Assembly: GCA_002327415.1 (NCBI GenBank)
Contig: DCVU01000146.1
Location: forward strand, 1 to 12,215
DNA: 12,215 nucleotides
Source of the DNA: Smithella sp. UBA2180
GTDB taxonomy: Bacteria > Desulfobacterota > Syntrophia > Syntrophales > Smithellaceae
Direction: 5' to 3'
This document shows positions 1 to 5,106 of this stretch, piece by piece (position 1 is the stretch's first letter; every line of letters begins with the position of its first letter). The notes beneath the pieces were generated by a model. That model was not told where the DNA came from. It did not search any database and saw only the letters and a program-made list of their open reading frames with translations. Position numbers and translations under genes: made by a program.

Positions 1-21
1 ACGCTTTGCACAACGGCATAA

Positions 22-329
22 AACCAAAAATATTGTCATCTCTCGAAGGCGGGCCATGGTGCCCCTATAGGTAAATCCAGTATTATCAATGGTTTCATGG
101 ATACCGGTCTTCGCGAAGGAATGACGATTAAAGACGTTGTGCAAAGCTCTCAATACTTAAGTATTGACATTGGTGGATGCTTTTTGTAAGGGGCAAGGCG
201 TCAGGTCTGCCATTGACTATTGCAAAGGTCAACGGCAAACCTGAACCCTTGCCCCTTTTAGTTGAAACTGTTAAAGTTGATAATCAGAAAACAGAAGATT
301 TAAACGCGGGGCAATTAAAACGTGGTTGA
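22..329 (+). pseudogene. Decayed reading frame, two consecutive frames, product unrecognised
   Basis: One open frame runs from 22 to a TAA at 187-189, and a second, shifted by one base, runs from an ATG at 177 to a TGA at 327-329 (50 residues). Near 174-177 the two join naturally: the first reads SIDIGG, the second MLFVRGKASG and then a run ending NAGQLKRG. This suggests one original gene broken by a single-base shift. The second frame has no convincing ribosome binding site at its ATG, and the first has no start inside the window. The residue composition looks protein-like, but I do not recognise the family. The frame contains the palindrome at 188-257. Both halves could be chance frames, so confidence is low. 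Confidence 0.3.
188..257. repeat. 70-nt imperfect palindrome (long hairpin)
   Basis: The outer arms 188-198 (aaggggcaagg) and 247-257 are exact reverse complements over 11 bases. After a 2x2 internal loop, the second arms 201-211 and 234-244 match at 10 of 11 positions. The innermost arms 213-217 and 228-232 pair over 5 bases, leaving a 10-nt loop. The element could form a stem of about 26 pairs in RNA or single-stranded DNA. It lies inside a decayed reading frame and has no U-run, so it is not a standard terminator. It may be a palindromic repeat or MITE-like insertion; the family is unknown. Confidence 0.6.
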
Positions 330-365
330 AATACGTAAAAAAGGAAAGGCATAAAAGAAGGCATT

Positions 366-680
366 ATGTTTGATAAATTAGATTATATTGAATCCTGCAT
401 TGCTGATTATGAAGCAAGAATAAAAAGCGATAAGAAATTAATAAAGGGATATAAGCAATCAGTTAAACGAAATAAAGTTTTATTAGATCAATTGAAAGCT
501 AACAATCTTTCCGCGTTGCATATTAATATCATTGAAGGCTTTATAAAAATGGACGATCATTCAATAAAATTCTACGAAAAATTATTGAAAAACAAAAAAG
601 CCGGACTTAAGAAATTAAAAATTGAAAAATTTACCGCAACTGGCGGGAAGTTTAAAGTTATGAAAGGCGGTTCAAGTTAG
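366..680 (+). CDS. Small lysine-rich hypothetical protein, probable helical coiled coil
   Basis: This is a 104-residue protein that I do not recognise. It is very basic, with about a quarter lysine. Long charged helices without proline span roughly residues 1-90, including YEARIKSDKKLIKGYKQ, consistent with a coiled coil. The tail is glycine-rich (TGGKFKVMKGGSS). It has no signal peptide or membrane segment. GAAGG at 357-361 lies 4 nt before the ATG, which is close but usable. Codon use is strongly AT-rich compared with the genes from 1253 onward, and the gene lies among decayed frames, which suggests an accessory or horizontally acquired origin. A nucleic-acid-binding or phage/plasmid protein is possible but unproven. 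Confidence 0.55.
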   Translation: MFDKLDYIESCIADYEARIKSDKKLIKGYKQSVKRNKVLLDQLKANNLSALHINIIEGFIKMDDHSIKFYEKLLKNKKAGLKKLKIEKFTATGGKFKVMKGGSS

Positions 681-820
681 ATGAAAGTTGGGTCAAATCT
701 TTAACCTTTACATTTGACGCTGATTCACGCTGCAAAGCTTTACCATATCAGGCATTCAACATATTAAAGAAAATGCTTCTGGATAGCCGCCTCCGCCGGC
801 ATGACAAAGATGTGGCTTGA
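656..820 (+). pseudogene. Start-less open frame, possible gene remnant
   Basis: After a TAA at 653-655, an open frame of 54 codons runs to a TGA at 818-820. It overlaps the end of the preceding small gene by 25 bases. Its residues look protein-like (FKLDESWVKSLTFTFDADS, then a cysteine and a short helix), but there is no start codon until a methionine near 771. Its last third lies in the repeat relic at 778-808, so the element may have truncated the frame. It could also be the frameshifted continuation of the 366-680 protein. No family is recognised. Confidence 0.25.
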
Positions 821-843
821 TTTCTGGATTCCGAAACCTGGCG
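778..843. repeat. Relic of a dispersed palindromic repeat (CCGCC..CGGCATGACA type)
   Basis: The stretch 778-806 reads tctggatagccgcc followed by tccgccggcatgaca. It resembles the widely dispersed bacterial element with consensus close to CTGGATTCCCGC plus GCGGGAATGACA. A second partial start of the same unit (tttctggattccgaaacc) begins at 821 and decays. A related half-site with ccgcaatgaca lies near 7040-7051. Whether it repeats elsewhere in the genome cannot be seen from here. Confidence 0.45.
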
Positions 844-904
844 CCCGATAAGCTTTATTGTTGCTTTCTTTCAATCTTTAATCAATGAGTCGCATATTTA
901 TCCT

Positions 905-932
905 TTTTGAAATAAATAATGTGTGCTATAAA
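905..932 (+). promoter_or_regulatory. Candidate extended -10 promoter for the small membrane protein
   Basis: TGC plus TATAAA (924-932) forms an extended -10 element with five of six consensus bases. A weak -35, TTTTGA, lies at 905-910 with a 16-nt spacer. The predicted start near 939 gives a 5' leader of about 50 nt before the ATG at 991. Inside that leader a 6-bp inverted repeat, ATTGTT (949-954) and AACAAT (966-971), could be an operator, but it could also be chance in AT-rich DNA. Confidence 0.4.
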
Positions 933-990
933 ATGACGCTCAACATCAATTGTTAGCATTAGTCAAACAATATAAAAGAGGAAAGTGCAT

Positions 991-1209
991 ATGTGGAGTG
1001 GAGGTTTAATTGGTTTTGTTATTGCTTTTGCACTTGTCATCTTTTTAATTTTCCCTGCCGGCATGTTAAATATAAAAATAGTAGATTTAACCGTAGGCGA
1101 TGTTTTAAGAATAGTAATCGGATTAATCGTAATTATTATATCTGTTATAATTGGTGGTAATATCGGTTCAGTTTTTAATGAACAAAAGGATCTAAATAGT
1201 AAAAAATAG
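991..1209 (+). CDS. Small two-helix inner-membrane protein, hypothetical
   Basis: This is a 72-residue protein. One hydrophobic helix spans about residues 5-28 (GGLIGFVIAFALVIFLIFPA), and a second, isoleucine-rich helix lies about 40-58 (RIVIGLIVIIISVIIGG). A short polar tail (NEQKDLNSKK) follows. This topology suits an inner-membrane hairpin with both ends on the same side. AGAGG at 977-981 sits 9 nt before the ATG at 991. A GTG at 985 in the same frame is possible but only 3 nt from that site, so I chose the ATG. The gene has its own likely promoter and ends about 40 nt before the HD-domain gene. No family is recognised. Its AT-rich composition matches the island to its left. Confidence 0.6.
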   Translation: MWSGGLIGFVIAFALVIFLIFPAGMLNIKIVDLTVGDVLRIVIGLIVIIISVIIGGNIGSVFNEQKDLNSKK

Positions 1210-1252
1210 TGTTATCCAGAATAACCATGATAAGTTATTGGCAAACGTTCCT

Positions 1253-1816
1253 ATGTCTTCCACAGATAAAATACCTTCGCTTGAGGAATGCGATGAACTC
1301 ATGGCAAAATACTGCATGCTGCCAAACATCATTGCCCATTCCCGGCAGGTGATGCGTGTATCCCTGGCCATAACAGACAACCTCAAAGACGAGGTGTCCA
1401 TGAACAGAGATCTGGTCATCGCGGCGGCGCTTCTTCATGATATAACCAAGACCAGATCGCTGAAAACAAAAGAACATCATGATCAATCCGGCGGAGAACT
1501 TCTGCGGGAGTTAGGATTCGCACGAGTCGGTGAGATTGTGAAACAGCATATAATTCTTATTGATTTCGATCTACAGAAAAAACTGGAGGAACGGGAGATA
1601 GTAAACTACGCCGACAAGAGAGTGATGCATGACAGGATCGTCAGCCTCGCCCAGCGGGTGGAAGATCTCCTTCAACGTTACGGCACGACCGAAGAGATAA
1701 GGAACCGAATCCGGCTAAACGAAATTATTATCTGCGCCATTGAAAAGAAGATCGCGGATTCGATGACGGTTGACCTGGATAGCGCGATTCAAAGAATCCA
1801 GACCCTTTTCCCTTGA
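1253..1816 (+). CDS. HD-domain (HDIG-type) phosphohydrolase
   Basis: This 187-residue protein carries the metal-binding signature of the HD superfamily: H29 (NIIAHS), H62-D63 (AALLHDITK), histidines at 75-76 and 99 (VKQHI), and D121 (NYADKRVMHD). Small stand-alone HD proteins of this size hydrolyse phosphomonoesters or phosphodiesters of nucleotides, but the substrate cannot be read from sequence. It is soluble, without signal or membrane segment. I chose the ATG at 1253 because relatives typically begin a few residues before the PSLEEC motif. An in-frame TTG at 1238 would add five residues, and neither start has a clear ribosome binding site. Its stop codon overlaps the -35 box of the next gene's promoter, so the two are probably separate units. 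The conserved residues make the fold assignment firm. Confidence 0.88.
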   Translation: MSSTDKIPSLEECDELMAKYCMLPNIIAHSRQVMRVSLAITDNLKDEVSMNRDLVIAAALLHDITKTRSLKTKEHHDQSGGELLRELGFARVGEIVKQHIILIDFDLQKKLEEREIVNYADKRVMHDRIVSLAQRVEDLLQRYGTTEEIRNRIRLNEIIICAIEKKIADSMTVDLDSAIQRIQTLFP

Positions 1817-1841
1817 CATACAAGACCGGACTTCTTATAGT
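1813..1841 (+). promoter_or_regulatory. Strong sigma-70-type promoter for the OmpA-family lipoprotein
   Basis: A perfect -35 box TTGACA (1813-1818) is followed by exactly 17 nt and a -10 box TATAGT (1836-1841), five of six consensus. The -35 box contains the TGA stop of the HD gene (1814-1816). The predicted start near 1848 leaves a 5' leader of about 65 nt ending in the AAGGAGG ribosome binding site before the ATG at 1914. Confidence 0.75.
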
Positions 1842-1913
1842 TCAAGTGTTCAGAAGCATCGTCTTATCAATTAAAAATAAATTTAATCTGACTAATTTAA
1901 CAAGGAGGTTTTT

Positions 1914-2732
1914 ATGAAAAGGACAACATCTTTCTTTTTGGGCATTCTCATGATGGCTGTGTTATGCAACGGTTGTATGGTGGCAGAAAGCAAATATCTG
2001 ACCAAGGTAAACGAAGCGCAAACACTGACCGATGAAAATACATCACTCAAAAAGCAAATAACGACACTAACCGAGGAAAATGCCTCGCTCAAGAAGCAAA
2101 TAGAAACCCTGACCGGTCAACGAGATGAATTGGACAAGATTTTACAAGCCAAAACAGATGACTTGTCCAGAAGCGTCGCTGAAAATCGGAAAAAAATAGC
2201 CGATCTGGAAGCGGAAAACACCAAGCTCAAGGAAAATTTAGCCCAGTTGAAACAAAAATCACAGGAAGTAGAAGCCCAGAGCAACACCTATAAAGACCTT
2301 GTGCAGGAAATGAAATCTGAAGTCGCCAAGGGAGAAATTACCATCACGGAGCTTAAAGGCAAACTCACCATGGACGTGGTTGATAAAATCCTTTTTGCCT
2401 CCGGCGAAGCGAAAGTAAAGAAAGAAGGTCTGGCGGTGCTGAAAAGAGTCGTGGATGTTTTGAAAAACGTGACGGATAAAAACATCCGCATTGAAGGACA
2501 TACGGATAATGTTCAAATCGCCAGCAGTCTGTCCAAAGTTTATCCGACCAATTGGGAACTTTCCGCCGCGCGTGCACTAAACGTTACAAAATATTTGCAG
2601 GAACAGGGCATCGATCCAAAAATTATCTCTGCAACGGCATTTGGCGAATATCAACCGCTGGCGGACAACGGCACGCCCGAAGGACGGGCGAAAAACAGGA
2701 GAATTGCCATTATTCTGTTGCCAAGAGATTAA
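1914..2732 (+). CDS. OmpA/MotB-family peptidoglycan-binding lipoprotein with coiled coil
   Basis: This 272-residue envelope protein starts with a signal peptide (charged MKR, hydrophobic core to 17) and a lipobox-like CNGC with the modified cysteine at 21. A cysteine rather than the usual Leu/Val/Ile at -3 makes the lipobox slightly atypical. Residues about 30-145 form a long coiled coil containing a 14-residue tandem repeat (LTDENTSLKKQITT, then LTEENASLKKQIET). Residues about 150-272 are an OmpA-C domain with HTDN at 196-199, NWELSAARA around 213-221, and GRAKNRRI near 257-264. The aspartate and arginines there bind diaminopimelate in this family. It probably tethers the outer membrane to the cell wall. 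AAGGAGG lies just upstream of the ATG, and a near-consensus promoter precedes it. It is apparently monocistronic and strongly expressed. Confidence 0.92.
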   Translation: MKRTTSFFLGILMMAVLCNGCMVAESKYLTKVNEAQTLTDENTSLKKQITTLTEENASLKKQIETLTGQRDELDKILQAKTDDLSRSVAENRKKIADLEAENTKLKENLAQLKQKSQEVEAQSNTYKDLVQEMKSEVAKGEITITELKGKLTMDVVDKILFASGEAKVKKEGLAVLKRVVDVLKNVTDKNIRIEGHTDNVQIASSLSKVYPTNWELSAARALNVTKYLQEQGIDPKIISATAFGEYQPLADNGTPEGRAKNRRIAIILLPRD

Positions 2733-2786
2733 TACCAATTATCTATCAGATATTAAAAGGTGAAAGATATCGTTGAAATAATTCCG

Positions 2787-2823
2787 GCCGGGCATATGGT
2801 TTTTTGGCAACCCTGTGCCCGGC
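2787..2823. terminator. GC-rich hairpin after the lipoprotein gene, terminator-like without U-run
   Basis: The arms gccgggca (2787-2794) and tgcccggc (2816-2823) pair over 8 bases. Inside them, GGTT and AACC pair across a 3x3 internal loop. The six T's lie in the loop, not after the stem, so this is not a classical intrinsic terminator on either strand. It may stabilise the 3' end of the lipoprotein mRNA or act as a weak terminator about 55 nt after the stop. Confidence 0.45.
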
Positions 2824-2932
2824 TAAGATAATCAGGATAATTAGAGATATTTAATTATATTTAGATCATTAAACAGGAAAAAACATCCGGCAATGTCTTG
2901 ATCAGAGTAGCCTGAAATGATATGCCTTCCCC

Positions 2933-3784
2933 ATGGGAAAAACAATCATCCAAATTTATGAAGTACAAAAGCCAAAGGAGGCTGAAGCCTTAGTAGATTT
3001 GGGAGTGGATCATATCGGGAGCGTCCTCACTGATTCGGCCAAGCTTAAAAATGCGGCCATCCGTAAAACGGTTCAGGTGATACAGCAGGCGGGAGCCAAA
3101 AGCGGCCTGATCCCGCTGTTTAAGGATCAGGCAATAATTTTTCAGGCGCTTGATTACTATCAGCCGGACTTTGTTCATTTCTGTGATTTGCTTTCTCCCT
3201 TTCCAAGGGATCAGGCCAAGGTTGCGCACAATTTTGACGCACTGCTTTCTTTGCAATCGGCGGTGAAGGATCGGTTCCCGCAGATCGAGATTATGCGCTC
3301 ACTTTCCGTGCCCCGGACCGGTATTTCTCAGACGGACAAGATTCAAAAAAATATCCTGCGTTTTGCCGGACTCTTCGCGCCTTTTTCGAATTATTTTCTC
3401 ATCGATACGCTTATCGGCAGTCCAGTAGATCAATCCCCGCAGCCTGTCGCGGGCTACGTCGGAATCACCGGTGAACGTTGTGATTGGAATATTGCCGGAG
3501 CAATCATTACGGCCAGTCCGATACCGGTTATTCTGGCGGGCGGTATTTCCGACGAAAATGTTTTTGAAGCCATTACCACCTTAAAACCGGCGGGCGTGGA
3601 CAGCTGTACCAGAACCAACGCTGTGGATAAGCAAGGCCGTCCTGTGCGCTTTAAAAAAGATATGAAAAAAGTTCAGCGGCTTGTCGCGGAAGCCAGGCGC
3701 GCTGATGAGTTTATGCAAAGAAAAAACAATGCTCACATCAATGTCGATGCAAAAAGAATATACGGCCGGCGTGAAGTAATATGA
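2933..3784 (+). CDS. TrpF-like TIM-barrel protein (phosphoribosylanthranilate isomerase-like, active site altered)
   Basis: This is a 283-residue protein. Its N-terminus (IIQIYEVQKPKEAEALVDLG) aligns with the TrpF opening VKICGITRPEDA, and its end matches the TrpF phosphate site: LID at 156-158, GITGERCDW at 177-185, PVILAGGISDENV at 198-210, GVDSC at 221-225. The aspartate at 158 fits the TrpF general acid. The general-base cysteine of TrpF falls on Y9, and the usual SSGVE phosphate loop is replaced. It is also longer than typical TrpF (about 200 residues). I therefore call the fold but not the isomerase activity. The ATG is the first start after an in-frame stop and lacks a clear ribosome binding site. 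The stop overlaps the next start (ATGA), implying co-translation with the flavoprotein. No other trp genes are nearby. Confidence 0.65.
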   Translation: MGKTIIQIYEVQKPKEAEALVDLGVDHIGSVLTDSAKLKNAAIRKTVQVIQQAGAKSGLIPLFKDQAIIFQALDYYQPDFVHFCDLLSPFPRDQAKVAHNFDALLSLQSAVKDRFPQIEIMRSLSVPRTGISQTDKIQKNILRFAGLFAPFSNYFLIDTLIGSPVDQSPQPVAGYVGITGERCDWNIAGAIITASPIPVILAGGISDENVFEAITTLKPAGVDSCTRTNAVDKQGRPVRFKKDMKKVQRLVAEARRADEFMQRKNNAHINVDAKRIYGRREVI

Positions 3785-4896
3785 AGATAGCAATTATCGG
3801 GGCCGGACCGGGTGGACTTTACGCGGCGCTGGCAGCGGCTAGAGAAAATATCCGGGTTGACCTTTTTGAAAAAAGAAAAGTCGGCGAAGGTATTGTCTGC
3901 GGCGAATGTATTTTTGATTCGCTGGGGATTATGGCCAGACCGGGCCGGGGATTGCTGCACCCCGTTGATGAGATTGTTATGAAGTGCCGCAGGGATTATA
4001 CCTTTCCTTTGAGCAGACTTCGAAAATTATGGATGCTCGACCGCCGGATCTGGCAACAGGAACTGGCGAACCTGGCTAGAAGCCGGGGCGTTGTCATCCA
4101 TGAAAACGCAAAGATTACACAGGCGCGTCTGCGGCAGATGCAAAAGGAGTATGACTGGATTGCCGACGCCAGCGGCGCTCCGTCGGTAACGTCCGGGCTC
4201 TATCAATTTTCGGATGAATATTTCAAAGAGTATCTTCTGGCGTATCAAGTTTTATTGGCGGGGGATTTCAGCGCTCTGGCGCCGCGCATCAAGGTCGCCT
4301 TTTTTTCGAACCTGCCCTCTGAACTCCAACCTGCCTATTACTGGATTTTTCCCAAAGATGCCGGGCAGGCCAATGCCGGTGTGGTCTGCACGGTGCGCGG
4401 AACATTGAACAGGGACAGACTGGATTTAAAAAAACTGCTCGCGGATGTTCTCTTAGCGGAAGGTTTGGCTGCCGCGTCCGTGCTGGAAAAAGGCGGCGGC
4501 ATTGGCACAAGCAGACTGCTGCCGCATCTTGTTTACGATAATATTATTCTGGTGGGTGACGCCGCAGGTCTGACATCAGCCCTGCACGGCGGCGGGATTG
4601 ACATGGCCTGTTTAAGCGGAGTTCTGGCTGTCCAAGCCGTCATCGGCGGCAGCAAGGGAATTGCAGCCTATGAGAAAAAACTAAAGCGGTATATGCGCGA
4701 TAAACTAGCTTTGGAGAAAGTAACTATTCGAAAAATGCGAACATTAAGTTTTGATCAATTCGATGACCTTTTGAGTGGTGTCACCTCCGCAAGCAAGGTC
4801 GCCCGGCTCAAGACCGCCCTATGCCATCCGGATATGCTTTATGCCACGATCAAGTGGCTTGGCAAAAAAAAGGATGTCCCGGAATGGCCGGTTTAA
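3781..4896 (+). CDS. FAD-dependent oxidoreductase, geranylgeranyl reductase family
   Basis: This is a 371-residue flavoprotein. It opens with a Rossmann FAD site, IIGAGPGGLYAAL (GxGxxG at 7-12), with the ribose-binding acid at FEK (30). VCGEC at 39-43 matches the cysteine-containing loop of geranylgeranyl reductases. YYWIFPKD at 186-193 and the second FAD motif ILVGDAAG with HGGGID (256-274) are also typical of that family. Members reduce isoprenoid or other lipid double bonds, or hydroxylate aromatic rings. The substrate here is unknown. The protein has no membrane helix, though the family often works at the membrane. Its ATG overlaps the stop of the TrpF-like gene and lacks its own ribosome binding site, so expression depends on coupling. 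The family call is firm, the reaction is not. Confidence 0.85.
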   Translation: MKIAIIGAGPGGLYAALAAARENIRVDLFEKRKVGEGIVCGECIFDSLGIMARPGRGLLHPVDEIVMKCRRDYTFPLSRLRKLWMLDRRIWQQELANLARSRGVVIHENAKITQARLRQMQKEYDWIADASGAPSVTSGLYQFSDEYFKEYLLAYQVLLAGDFSALAPRIKVAFFSNLPSELQPAYYWIFPKDAGQANAGVVCTVRGTLNRDRLDLKKLLADVLLAEGLAAASVLEKGGGIGTSRLLPHLVYDNIILVGDAAGLTSALHGGGIDMACLSGVLAVQAVIGGSKGIAAYEKKLKRYMRDKLALEKVTIRKMRTLSFDQFDDLLSGVTSASKVARLKTALCHPDMLYATIKWLGKKKDVPEWPV

Positions 4897-4934
4897 GAAA
4901 GCGATGCCCTGGTTAGACGAACAGTCTCCTTCCG

Positions 4935-5104
4935 ATGGGGGCGCAAACCGTCCTGACATTTAAAGGCAGTTCTTATAAGACATCGGACTATATCGGAGCG
5001 GCAGTCCCGGGATACAAACAACCGCATACGCCTCTATGGATGAGGCTAAAAAAATCATAGACGAATTTATCAAAAAGACCGCTCACGGAATTTTTCAGGA
5101 GTAG
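4935..5104 (+). pseudogene. Probable frameshifted small gene
   Basis: From an ATG at 4935 one frame reads MGAQTVLTFKGSSYKTSDYI, then becomes unconvincing and stops at LKKS. A second frame, offset by one base, reads YRSGSPGIQTTAYASMDEAK and continues to IFQE with a TAG at 5102-5104. Inserting one base near 5000 would join them as TSDYIGSGSPGIQTT, a smooth sequence of about 56 residues. The second half looks like a typical small-domain helix (MDEAKKIIDEFIKK). I do not recognise the family. It sits between the flavoprotein and the U32 gene, and its stop lies 2 nt before the U32 start. A sequencing error rather than a true mutation is possible. Alternatively only the 22-residue frame from 5036 is translated. 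Confidence 0.4.
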
Positions 5105-5106
5105 AG

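Noticed and set aside
188..257. Integron attC recombination site
   Set aside because: The imperfect hairpin shape fits, but the RYYYAAC and GTTRRRY core sites were not found at its ends, and no integrase or cassette array is present.
2552..2776. Overlapping + strand frame in the lipoprotein 3' end
   Set aside because: It is out of frame with the conserved OmpA-C domain and has no family features.
2922..2932. Alternative start for the TrpF-like gene at 2922
   Set aside because: That ATG is in a different frame, and the in-frame TGA at 2918-2920 limits the start to 2933.
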